Part shown: piece by piece, positions 7,409 to 16,260 of the stretch
How the letters are laid out: the number at the start of each line of letters is the position of its first letter
Numbering within the stretch: position 1 is the first letter of the stretch
Assembly: GCA_964476835.1 (NCBI GenBank)
Contig: CAYZCE010000026.1
Location: 1 to 27,502, forward strand
Reading direction: 5' to 3'
Source: PALSA-926 sp964476835
GTDB lineage: Bacteria; Pseudomonadota; Alphaproteobacteria; Micavibrionales; UBA2020
Length of the DNA stretch: 27,502 nucleotides
Position numbers and translations under genes: made by a program
Notes under the pieces: generated by a model
What the model saw: only the letters and a program-made list of their open reading frames with translations
What the model was told of the DNA's origin: nothing
Databases searched by the model: none

Positions 7409-7467
7409 CCGAAAAATTTGTTTTTTGCGAATTTAAAGACCTTGCCAAACGCTGGCCGGTAATTTTA

Positions 7468-8319
7468 TTAGCCGCGATAAGCGTACGACTCCGCGCGGCT
7501 GTGGAAAACATCCGCAGGGCTTTGCATCTGCGCCATCAGCAGCAGGCTTTCGACCGGGAACGGCAGGCCGCAGGAGCCCATGCCGCCGCTGAAAAGGGAG
7601 CGCGCCTGTGCAGGCGTGGAGGATGCGATGGAGGTCGCCACCTGCACAGGCGCGGCGGGAGCGGAGGCAGGCGCGGGAGCGACGCTGTCTCCTTTAAACT
7701 TGGCCGCGAAACGGTTGTAGACATCGTCAAGGCTGCGCGCATTGCCGGATGCGTCGAAGAAAACGTTCTTGTTGGCGGCGGCTTCATGCGGGAAGAGCTG
7801 GGCAGCGGCGGTGTCGCCGTCCTTCGCGCGGTTGTTGAGGAACTTGGCCGCGCTGCCCGCGCCGAGGAAGTGCGCGAGGTACATTTCGGTGCGGCCGACC
7901 TTGCCATCGGTGTGAGCTTCAAGGTAGTCGCGGTTGTCGGCAGAGAATTCGCCGGCCATCAGCGCGGAGACTTCCGGGTTCTTGCGCAGGTCGAGGATCT
8001 CGCGCTTGACCGTGCAGTCGCCGACGCAGGCCTTGCCGTTCTTGACCTCGATCTGGCTGGCCAGCTGGCCGAGGCCGTATTTCGCGCCGTATTGCTTGAC
8101 CATCATCAGCCAGGTGCTGTCGATGAACTGGAAGAGGCCGGTCGCGCTCGACGATTTTGCCTTGGCGTCGGTCTTGAAACCGCTCTCGGCGGCAGCTTTT
8201 TCCATCAGGAAGGAGAAATCCGTGCCCGTGCGCTTGGCGGCATCCGCCACGGCGTGGATGACCCGCATCGGCGCAGAGCCTTGATATTGATTAGAAATAT
8301 TTGCCGCAGCTACCGCCAT
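7468..8319 (-). CDS. Lytic transglycosylase-like (SLT-domain) protein
   Basis: Residues about 18-160 resemble a soluble lytic transglycosylase domain, which cleaves the glycan strand of peptidoglycan. The probable catalytic Glu is residue 45 in KAAAESGFKTDAKAKSSSATGLFQF; the E-S and the A-x-G-L-F-Q-F/I pattern are the family's motifs I and II. YLAHFLGAGSAAKFL around 145-160 matches the Y-x-H-x-L-G region that usually ends the fold. A Pro/Ala-rich linker (about 215-240) and a short conserved-looking tail follow. The protein has 283 residues and no recognisable signal peptide, which is odd for a wall enzyme. That suggests export by another route (flagellar or other specialised secretion) or an intracellular role. 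ATG 8319 has GGTGG upstream. No flagellar gene is in the window. Confidence 0.75.
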   Translation of the reverse strand: MAVAAANISNQYQGSAPMRVIHAVADAAKRTGTDFSFLMEKAAAESGFKTDAKAKSSSATGLFQFIDSTWLMMVKQYGAKYGLGQLASQIEVKNGKACVGDCTVKREILDLRKNPEVSALMAGEFSADNRDYLEAHTDGKVGRTEMYLAHFLGAGSAAKFLNNRAKDGDTAAAQLFPHEAAANKNVFFDASGNARSLDDVYNRFAAKFKGDSVAPAPASAPAAPVQVATSIASSTPAQARSLFSGGMGSCGLPFPVESLLLMAQMQSPADVFHSRAESYAYRG

Positions 8320-8524
8320 GATCCACCCACCTTTGTCTCCAAGCGCCTTTTCGGCGTCTTTCCCATCAGTCAGCTTTGCAAACGGCGTGCCAGATATATA
8401 TCTCGTTGAAAATAATACGTTTTTCTATTCGTAAGCCTTCGTTAATGTGGCCATGCTATAACTGAAGGATAAGCAATAGTTTGCTTTTATCTAAAAAACG
8501 AATCATTAAACAGGAGCTTCCATT

Positions 8525-9055
8525 ATGAAGAACTACCTTTTTGCTGCTTCCTTGCTGGCTCTGGCGATCGGCTTCGCCGCACCGCACCATGCACAGGCAG
8601 CAACCGAACGCTGCGCCCCTTGGCCTGCTTGCGGCGATCATTCCGGACAAGCGGCGGTCGCGCCGAAGGTCGATGCCAAGGCCCTGGCGTATGAACCGCC
8701 TCCCGGTTCTGTGGATGCCACGAAGGATGCAGCTTCGGCATCCCGCCTCGCGCCGCTGGCTGGCGCAACCGTCGGCTCCAAGGCCGATTTTTGGGGGCTG
8801 GTTGACAGCGGCAAGGTCGATTTCAACGATTATGGCCGCTTCGGCTATAAAAACGCCGCTGACATGAAGGCTGATGCCGGCCGCGTCGCCGGTTTCATCG
8901 CCGCGCGCCAAGAGATCATCGGCAAGCTGGCCAACCCAAAATACGACTACCGCTCCGAGAAATACGACCGCCTCGGCTTCGCGAGCTATGAAGCTTTCGA
9001 CAGATGGGCGAGCAAGACTCGCAGCGACATCCGCAGCGACCTTTTCGGATACTAA
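8525..9055 (+). CDS. Secreted protein with a duplicated Tyr/Gly motif, unknown function
   Basis: The 176-residue product starts with a clear signal peptide (MKNYLFAASLLALAIGFAAP, cleavage probably after AQA at 26) and should be periplasmic or secreted. I do not recognise its family. Just after cleavage is a short Cys pair (RCAPWPACGD). The C-terminal half contains two similar units, DYGRFGYKNAADMKADA and KYDRLGFASYEAFDRWA (pattern Y-x-R-[FL]-G-[YF]), so part of it arose by duplication. CAGGAG 10 bases upstream of ATG 8525 is a good ribosome-binding site. In the 205-base gap before it, TATAAC (8457-8462) could be a -10 box, but I find no good -35. A terminator follows within 20 bases, so it is probably a single-gene transcript. 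Confidence 0.8.
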   Translation: MKNYLFAASLLALAIGFAAPHHAQAATERCAPWPACGDHSGQAAVAPKVDAKALAYEPPPGSVDATKDAASASRLAPLAGATVGSKADFWGLVDSGKVDFNDYGRFGYKNAADMKADAGRVAGFIAARQEIIGKLANPKYDYRSEKYDRLGFASYEAFDRWASKTRSDIRSDLFGY

Positions 9056-9070
9056 ACGCCAGGCTGGAAA

Positions 9071-9100
9071 AGGGCCGGGTCCAAAGATCCGGCCCTCTTT
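9071..9100 (+). terminator. Rho-independent terminator after the secreted-protein gene
   Basis: An 11-bp stem AGGGCCGGGTC/GATCCGGCCCT with loop CAAA (one G-T wobble) is followed by a modest T-rich run. The stem is almost identical to that of the next gene's terminator at 9571-9604. Confidence 0.75.
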
Positions 9101-9169
9101 CTTCAAGGCGACGCGCTATAATTGAGAAGCAGATTATATTCTTTAAACCCTTTTCAGGAGATATCATTC

Positions 9170-9553
9170 ATGCAACAGATCCATTCCCGCAAAATACTGG
9201 CCAGCACGCTGCTCGCCGCCTTCCTGCTGTTCGCCCTGCCGGGACAGGGCCACGCGATGATTTATGCCTGCGACAACACCGGCAATGGCGGCACGGGACA
9301 TTGCCGCTTCAACGCTTGCGGCCAGGTGAGCGCCAATAACCACACAGCTTGCCTGACATGCACGTCGTCGAACTGCGGCACGGCCACGGCTTCCGCCGGC
9401 GACTGCCCCGCCTGCAACGCCATGGTCATTTCGCACAACCCCTTTAAAACCGACGGCCTGACGGTTGCCACGCCGCAGGTACAAACACAGGCTCAAGCGC
9501 CGGCCTCGAAAATCGTGGCGCCCGTCTCCACGCCGGCTGGCGTGTCGCGGTAA
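9170..9553 (+). CDS. Small cysteine-rich secreted protein, unknown function
   Basis: The 127-residue product has a signal peptide (hydrophobic core LASTLLAAFLLFAL, cleavage probably after GQGHA) and a mature part with eight cysteines within about 75 residues, arranged as close pairs (HCRFNAC, ACLTC, DCPAC). This suggests disulfide bonding in the periplasm or metal binding; I cannot name a family. The tail is Gln/Ala/Pro/Val-rich and probably disordered. ATG 9170 is chosen for its CAGGAG Shine-Dalgarno (9155-9160); an upstream in-frame start at 9122 lies on a perfect TATAAT (9117-9122), which is more likely the -10 box of this gene. Terminators on both sides make it a single-gene unit. Confidence 0.8.
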   Translation: MQQIHSRKILASTLLAAFLLFALPGQGHAMIYACDNTGNGGTGHCRFNACGQVSANNHTACLTCTSSNCGTATASAGDCPACNAMVISHNPFKTDGLTVATPQVQTQAQAPASKIVAPVSTPAGVSR

Positions 9554-9570
9554 AAATCTTACGACTTAAA

Positions 9571-9604
9571 AAAGGGGCCGGGTCTTCGGATCCGGCCCCT
9601 TTTT
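9571..9604 (+). terminator. Rho-independent terminator after the cysteine-rich gene
   Basis: Stem GGGGCCGGGTC/GATCCGGCCCC with a TTCG loop and a G-T wobble at the same place as in 9071-9100, flanked by AAA and TTTTT. It is a strong terminator, and the flanking A and T runs may let it work in both directions. Confidence 0.9.
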
Positions 9605-9666
9605 AATAAAATTTAAATCACTTTTCTCGTAAAATGGAATTAGTGAGAGATGTCGAAGGAATCAAG

Positions 9667-11955
9667 ATGCCAAAAGAAGCGTCACACGATATCAAGTCAG
9701 GGAATACGAGCAGCCCGCAGGTTGCCTTGCCCGATGCGCACTTCGTCGCCGACGTGCAGATGGCGCGCACCGGCCACGACCTCACCCTGACCGCCGCCGA
9801 CGGCCGTCACGTCGTCGTCGAGAATTATTTCACGCAAGCGACCCCGCCCGACCTCGTCGCGCCCAACGGCGCGAAGCTAACGCCGCAACTGGTGGCCGCC
9901 TTCACACCGCCGGAACATGCGGGCCAATACGCCGCCAACGAAACGCACACGATGACCGACGCGAGCCCCGCCGGTCGCATCACCGCGGTTGCGGGCGAGG
10001 CGCACATCATCCACGCCGACGGCACGCGCGTCGCGGCGATACCCGGCGCGGCGCTCTTCCAAAGCGACGTCATCGAGACCGGCAAGACCGGCGCCGTCAA
10101 CATGCTGTTCGCCGACCATACCGCTTTCGCCGTCGGCGAAGGCGCGCGCATGTCGATCGACAAGTACACCTATAGCGACGCGCACCATTCCGGCGCCTCC
10201 TTCTTCTCCGTCCTGCAAGGTGTCTTCGTCTATACCTCCGGCCTGATCGGCAAGAACGATCCCGGCGCCGTCAACGTCGAGACGCCCGTCGGCACCATCG
10301 GCATCCGCGGCACGGCCTTCGTCGGCCTGGTCGACGTGCACGGCAAGAGCGAGATCTCGCTGTGGGACGGCGCGGGCTATGTCGACAACGCCGCCGGCGA
10401 GACGAATTTCGCCAAGCGCTTCACCGCCTATACCTTCACGGATTATCAAAGCGCGCCTGCCTTGGACGCGCACTTCGACCCACGCCAGTTCATCCACGAC
10501 CACAAGGGCCTCTTCAGCATCGTCAAGGAGCAGTGGATCGGCGACCTGATGCAGGAGCTCAAGATCGACGACGGCCACGGTCACCATAACGGCCAGGAAG
10601 GCCTGCTGTTCCAGCAGGATTTCCCGTGGCACTTCTTCCACGCGCCCGCGTGGGACCAGAACACGCAGGAAGCCTCCGGCATGGGCACGGCCCCGCCCTG
10701 GACCTTCGACAACGGGGCGAACGGCTTCACGCATGACGCCGCGACCTACGACTCCGCCTCCTTCTTCGGCGGCAACCACGCCGGCGCGCTGACGGGCGGG
10801 GATACCGGCGGCAGCGGCGGCGGGCCCCTCGTCCTGCAAGACCTCTTCCCGATCGTGTACAGCGACGATTACAACGCAACCCAGACGCTCACGATCGAAA
10901 ACGGCATGGGCCTATTCCAGTCCAGCATCAGCACCGGCGTCGGCGAATTCGCGGAACACGGCACGCTGGTCGGCACGCTGAACAAGGACGCCGACGTGAT
11001 GAATGCGCTGATCGACGCCATCCCGAGCCTGGCGACCTATACCGGCAGCTTCCATTTTACCGCGACGGTGACGGACGCCGCCACGAACGCCATATTCGGG
11101 TCGTTCAGCGCCGTCACGGCGAACGACGGCAAATTCTCCCCGGGCACGTTTCCCGTCGACATCGGCCCCTTCTACCTCGACGGCGCCGGCAAAGGCATCG
11201 GCGGCATCTACGTCGACGACCGCATGGCCATGTCGTACGCGGACCACCCGGACGGCTACAACGTGACAACCACGATCACGCTCGACGACGGCACGCCGAT
11301 CAGCTACGGCGTCGAGCATATCGGCCTCAAGAACTACGACATGTACAACCAGGGGCCGACCATCATCAGCGGCAACTGGTCGCCGGTGGACCCCGACTCC
11401 AACGATTACCTCGTGGTCGCCGACGGCGTCAGCAGCGACATCATCGTCCGCACCGGCGGCGGCAACGACATCTTCATCGGCGGCGGGGAGGACGACTTCG
11501 TCCACCTCAAGACCGAGACCCCGCTGTTCATGGACGGCCAGGGCGGCGAGAACACGCTGTTCATCGGCAACGGCAGCACGCCCTTCATGCTGGATTTCAC
11601 CGTGCTGGAAGACGCCACGCACAACGCCCACTCGCCCGTCATCAGCAACTTCCAGACGATCTTCTTCGAGGCCGACAGCGCTTCTATCGTGCTGACCGCG
11701 GAAAGCATCTTCAACCTTTCCGGCGGCGGCGCGCATGCGGTGGAGATTTTCGCCGGCAACAACGTCGCCAATTCCTCCGTGCAGGTCGACGAACAAGGCT
11801 TCGGCGGCGCGCTCGGCGTCGTGCAGACCGGCACGGCGGGCGGCGACGGGGATGTCAGCTTCATTGGCACCTATCAGGGCGCGGAAGTCACGCTCATCAT
11901 CCACCAGAACAACACCGGCGACGCCAACCATATCAACGTCTCGGTCTCGACTTAA
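9667..11955 (+). CDS. Large FecR-domain protein with RTX-like repeat, probable secreted surface protein
   Basis: The 762-residue acidic, Gly/Asp-rich protein has three recognisable parts. Residues about 30-95 form a prefix domain (TGHDLTLTAADGRHVVVENYF, then PPDLVAPNGAKLTP) like those at the start of Bap/LapF-type adhesins. Residues about 103-235 are a FecR domain (GRITAVAGEAHIIHADGT, FVYTSGLIGKNDPGAVNVET, VGTIGIRGTAF). Near residue 597-611, GGGNDIFIGGGEDDF is a degenerate RTX calcium-binding repeat. There is no N-terminal signal peptide, so type I secretion through a C-terminal signal is likely; no transporter gene is in the window. A His/Gly-rich patch (DDGHGHHNGQEG) lies near 310. ATG 9667 has AAGGA 6 bases upstream and is preferred to ATG 9634. 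The order FecR plus adhesin-like repeats suggests attachment or biofilm rather than iron signalling, but that is inference. Confidence 0.8.
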   Translation: MPKEASHDIKSGNTSSPQVALPDAHFVADVQMARTGHDLTLTAADGRHVVVENYFTQATPPDLVAPNGAKLTPQLVAAFTPPEHAGQYAANETHTMTDASPAGRITAVAGEAHIIHADGTRVAAIPGAALFQSDVIETGKTGAVNMLFADHTAFAVGEGARMSIDKYTYSDAHHSGASFFSVLQGVFVYTSGLIGKNDPGAVNVETPVGTIGIRGTAFVGLVDVHGKSEISLWDGAGYVDNAAGETNFAKRFTAYTFTDYQSAPALDAHFDPRQFIHDHKGLFSIVKEQWIGDLMQELKIDDGHGHHNGQEGLLFQQDFPWHFFHAPAWDQNTQEASGMGTAPPWTFDNGANGFTHDAATYDSASFFGGNHAGALTGGDTGGSGGGPLVLQDLFPIVYSDDYNATQTLTIENGMGLFQSSISTGVGEFAEHGTLVGTLNKDADVMNALIDAIPSLATYTGSFHFTATVTDAATNAIFGSFSAVTANDGKFSPGTFPVDIGPFYLDGAGKGIGGIYVDDRMAMSYADHPDGYNVTTTITLDDGTPISYGVEHIGLKNYDMYNQGPTIISGNWSPVDPDSNDYLVVADGVSSDIIVRTGGGNDIFIGGGEDDFVHLKTETPLFMDGQGGENTLFIGNGSTPFMLDFTVLEDATHNAHSPVISNFQTIFFEADSASIVLTAESIFNLSGGGAHAVEIFAGNNVANSSVQVDEQGFGGALGVVQTGTAGGDGDVSFIGTYQGAEVTLIIHQNNTGDANHINVSVST

Positions 11956-11976
11956 AAAAAGCCGGATTTTATGAAC

Positions 11977-12005
11977 AGCCCGTCCCGCAAGGGGCGGGCT
12001 TTTTT
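11977..12005 (+). terminator. Rho-independent terminator after the FecR-domain gene
   Basis: Ten-pair stem AGCCCGTCCC/GGGGCGGGCT with a GCAA loop and one T-G wobble, followed by six T residues. Confidence 0.9.
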
Positions 12006-12009
12006 GCGT

Positions 12010-12037
12010 TTTACTCGCGCAAGCGCAGGTATATACT
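12010..12037 (+). promoter_or_regulatory. Possible promoter of the acyl-CoA dehydrogenase gene
   Basis: TTTACT (12010-12015) and TATACT (12032-12037) are separated by 16 bases. The -10 is good (5 of 6) and the -35 moderate (4 of 6). A strong AAAGGAG ribosome-binding site (12043-12049) follows, 7 bases before the ATG at 12057. Confidence 0.45.
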
Positions 12038-12056
12038 TTCCCCAAAGGAGTTTCCC

Positions 12057-13814
12057 ATGACCTACACCGCCCCGCTCAAGGACATGCGCTTTGCGCTTCA
12101 ACACATCGCGAAGATGGACGAAGTCGCTGGCCTGCCCGGCTTCGATCACGCCACGCCCGACGTCGTCGAGGCGGTGCTGGAAGAGGCCGCGAAACTGGCA
12201 GGCGAAGTCTGGGCGCCGACCAACGCGACCGGCGACAAGCAGCACTCGACGCTTGAGAATGGCGCGGTGAAGACGCCCACCGGATTCAAGGCCGCGTACA
12301 AGGCCTTCGCCGACGGCGGCTGGAACGCCCTCACCTGCCGCCCCGAGCACGGCGGCACGCATATGCCGATGGCGCTCGGCATGGCGGTGCGCGAAATGTG
12401 GCAATCCGCCAACCTCGCGCTCAGCCTCTGCCCGCTGCTGACCGAGGCCGCGGTCGAGGCCATCGAGACCTACGGCACCGACGCGCAAAAAGACGCCTAC
12501 CTGCCCAAAATGATTTCCGGCGAATGGACCGGCACCATGCACCTGACGGAGCCGCAGGCCGGCACCGACCTCGCGCTCATCCGCACCACCGCGAAAAAGA
12601 ACGGCGACCATTACCTGATGAAGGGCCAGAAGATCTTCATCACCTGGGGCGAGCAGGACTTCACGCCGAACATCATCCACCTCGTGCTCGCACGTGTCGA
12701 CGGACTGCCCGAGGGCAACGACGGCCTCGGCCTCTTCATCGTGCCGAAGTTCCTCGCCGACGGCACGCGCAACGACGTCGGCCCCGCGTCGCTGGAGCAC
12801 AAGCTCGGCATCCACGGCTCGCCGACTTGCGTCATGATGTACGGCGAGAAGACCGGCGCGATCACTTATCTGCTCGGCAAGGAAGGCGACGGCCTCAAGA
12901 ACATGTTCACCATGATGAACGCCGCGCGCATCGGCGTGGGGCTTCAGGGCGTGGCCTTGCAGGAGCGTGCCTATCAACATGCCCTCGCTTACGCCAAGAC
13001 CCGCGTGCAGAGCACCAAGATCGGCGACAAGTCCGGCAAACGCGTCGCGATCATCGAGCACGCCGATGTGCGCCGCATGCTGCTGACCACCAAGGCCTGC
13101 GCGGAAGCGAGCCGCGCGCTCGCTTACTATGCGGGCGCGATGATTGACCGCATGCGCGCGGGCGTTGACGGTGCTGCCGCACGCGTCGACCTGTTGACGC
13201 CGCTGGTCAAGGCGTGGTCGACCGACCTCGCGGTCGAAGCGGCCTCGACCGGCATCCAGATCCACGGCGGCATGGGCTTCATCGAGGAAACCGGCGCGGC
13301 GCAGCTCTACCGCGACGCGCGCATCCTGCCGATCTATGAAGGCACTAATGGCATCCAGTCCAACGACCTCGTCTTCCGCAAAGTATTGCGCGACGGCGGC
13401 GCCGAAGCCGCCAAGTTCGCGGGCGAAGCCAGGGCCTTCCTGAAAACCCTCACGCAAAAACCGAGCGACGACCTCGATGTCATCGCGACCACGATGACCA
13501 AAGCCATCGGCGCGCTGGAAGAGGCGACCGGCTGGCTGCTGGCCAATGCCAAGTCGAACACCGACGCGGTGGCGGCGGGCGCGGTGCCGTATCTGCGCTT
13601 GTTTGCGACGGTCGCGGGCGGCTACATGATGGCGCAATCGGCCAAGGCCGCGCACGAAGCCCTTTTCACGGGCGAGGATCCCGGTTATCATAACACCAAG
13701 CTTGCGACCGCGCGCTTCTTCGCCGAAGCCGTGCTGCCGCAGGTCTACGGCCTGATGGCGCCCGTCATGGGCGGCTGCAAGACCGCAACGCAGATCACCG
13801 ACGACCAGTTCTGA
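12057..13814 (+). CDS. Acyl-CoA dehydrogenase, long form (DmdC-like subfamily)
   Basis: This FAD enzyme introduces the alpha-beta double bond into an acyl-CoA and passes electrons to ETF. At 585 residues it is about 200 longer than a classical acyl-CoA dehydrogenase and has the extra N-terminal and C-terminal helical segments of the subfamily that includes 3-methylmercaptopropionyl-CoA dehydrogenase (DmdC). Motifs seen: MHLTEPQAGTDLALIRTTA (flavin-binding loop), FITWGEQD, GLQGVALQERAYQHALAYAK, IHGGMGFIEE, and RDARILPIYEGTNGIQ with the catalytic Glu at about 428. The true acyl substrate cannot be deduced; many such genes are labelled fatty-acid beta-oxidation enzymes. The esterase gene follows after 5 bases in the same transcript. 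Nothing else of beta-oxidation or sulfur metabolism is in the window. Confidence 0.93.
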   Translation: MTYTAPLKDMRFALQHIAKMDEVAGLPGFDHATPDVVEAVLEEAAKLAGEVWAPTNATGDKQHSTLENGAVKTPTGFKAAYKAFADGGWNALTCRPEHGGTHMPMALGMAVREMWQSANLALSLCPLLTEAAVEAIETYGTDAQKDAYLPKMISGEWTGTMHLTEPQAGTDLALIRTTAKKNGDHYLMKGQKIFITWGEQDFTPNIIHLVLARVDGLPEGNDGLGLFIVPKFLADGTRNDVGPASLEHKLGIHGSPTCVMMYGEKTGAITYLLGKEGDGLKNMFTMMNAARIGVGLQGVALQERAYQHALAYAKTRVQSTKIGDKSGKRVAIIEHADVRRMLLTTKACAEASRALAYYAGAMIDRMRAGVDGAAARVDLLTPLVKAWSTDLAVEAASTGIQIHGGMGFIEETGAAQLYRDARILPIYEGTNGIQSNDLVFRKVLRDGGAEAAKFAGEARAFLKTLTQKPSDDLDVIATTMTKAIGALEEATGWLLANAKSNTDAVAAGAVPYLRLFATVAGGYMMAQSAKAAHEALFTGEDPGYHNTKLATARFFAEAVLPQVYGLMAPVMGGCKTATQITDDQF

Positions 13815-13819
13815 GAGCC

Positions 13820-14590
13820 ATGACGAAGCAGACCGAAAACGGCTTTACCTTCCACAACCTCCCCGCCGCGACGCAACCGGCGCGCGGGCTGATCGTCGTG
13901 CTGCACGGTTACGGCAACACGCCCGACCAGTTCGTCAAGTGGGCGCAGAAGACGCAGGCCGAAAACCCGGAAGCCGACATCCTCGTCATGCAAGGCCCCA
14001 TCGCCCTGCACGCGACCGAGGAACAGAAAAAAGCCATGCGCGCGCCCAACGCCGACGACCTTTACAGCTGGTACAGCCTCGGCGGCAACGCGGTGACGGA
14101 ACTGTCGCAGCCCTTCAACGCGGCCTCGATCGTGACGCGCTTCAACGCCTTCCTCGATGCGCAACTGCAAAAGCGCGGCCTCGGCGACGACAACCTCGCC
14201 CTGATGGGATTCTCGCAGGGCGCGATGGTCTCGATCATCACCGCCACCAACCGTGCGGCGCCCGTCGCCGCCGTCGTCGCACATTCAGGCGCCGCGCTGC
14301 CGTTCAACGCCGTTTCCGCCAAGCCCGACACGCTCATGATCATGGGCGATGCCGACGAGCTGTTCTACGCCCCCGGCACCATGGGCGGGCCCTCGATGTC
14401 GCGCACGGTCGAGGCCTTCCGCAAGGCCGGCATCGACGCGCGCCTCGACCATCAAGGCTCGCGCGACCGCCTGCGCGCCGCCGGCCTGCACGTCGACGAA
14501 GAAATCTTCGCAGGCCAAGGTCATCGTGTGACCGAAGCCTCATGGCACGCGGCCTCGGCCTTCGTGGCGCAGAAACTCAAGCTGAAATAA
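13820..14590 (+). CDS. Phospholipase/carboxylesterase family alpha/beta hydrolase
   Basis: The protein belongs to the phospholipase/carboxylesterase group of serine hydrolases. It has the opening LIVVLHGYGNTPDQF, the nucleophile elbow LMGFSQGAM (Ser about 132), the acid in MIMGDADELF (Asp about 177 or 179) and the histidine in AGQGHRVTEASW (His about 235). At 256 residues it is some 30 longer than the usual 220, mainly through an insert near 184-225 (MGGPSMSRTVEAFRKAG and the segment after). No signal peptide, so cytosolic. It starts 5 bases after the acyl-CoA dehydrogenase stop, suggesting that the two act on related acyl compounds, perhaps as an acyl ester or thioester hydrolase; that is inference from linkage only. 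Confidence 0.85.
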   Translation: MTKQTENGFTFHNLPAATQPARGLIVVLHGYGNTPDQFVKWAQKTQAENPEADILVMQGPIALHATEEQKKAMRAPNADDLYSWYSLGGNAVTELSQPFNAASIVTRFNAFLDAQLQKRGLGDDNLALMGFSQGAMVSIITATNRAAPVAAVVAHSGAALPFNAVSAKPDTLMIMGDADELFYAPGTMGGPSMSRTVEAFRKAGIDARLDHQGSRDRLRAAGLHVDEEIFAGQGHRVTEASWHAASAFVAQKLKLK

Positions 14591-14597
14591 ATAAACG

Positions 14598-14617
14598 CCC
14601 TCTCCCTTCGGGAGAGG
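14598..14617. repeat. REP-like half unit between convergent genes
   Basis: A 20-base hairpin sequence (8-bp stem CCTCTCCC/GGGAGAGG, three-base loop) sits in the 36-base gap between the esterase and lysS stop codons. It is identical base for base to the hairpin half of the second 35-bp REP-like unit at 26195-26229, read on the opposite strand. It has no T run, so it is not a typical rho-independent terminator, although the hairpin may help end or stabilise both transcripts. Confidence 0.7.
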
Positions 14618-14626
14618 AAGTAAAGA

Positions 14627-16126
<1,500 letters not shown>

Positions 16127-16150
16127 GATTCTTTCCTTTTCAGACAAGAA

Positions 16151-16179
16151 TTATTACGTGTTTCAACGAGTTAATGCAA
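16151..16179 (-). promoter_or_regulatory. Promoter of lysS
   Basis: On the minus strand TTGCAT (16179-16174) and TAATAA (16156-16151) are exactly 17 bases apart, giving a leader of about 20 bases before the lysS ATG. Confidence 0.55.
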
Positions 16180-16200
16180 TTCCTGACTGGCGCGTTTCGA

Positions 16201-16229
16201 TTGACATAATGCAGAAATTTATATACATT
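16201..16229 (+). promoter_or_regulatory. Promoter of the HExxH membrane protein gene
   Basis: TTGACA (16201-16206) is a perfect -35 box. TACATT (16224-16229, spacing 17) or the overlapping TATACA (16222-16227, spacing 15) is the -10. The two divergent -35 boxes here are only 21 bases apart. Confidence 0.6.
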
Positions 16230-16260
16230 CTTGGATATCCTGAATGTGAGGACGATTCCC

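Noticed and set aside
11952..13691. 579-codon open frame antisense to the acyl-CoA dehydrogenase
   Set aside because: Shadow of codon-position bias; it also runs through the terminator at 11977-12005.
14598..14617. Standard rho-independent terminator for the esterase or lysS gene
   Set aside because: There is no T run on either side; the sequence matches the REP-like unit instead.
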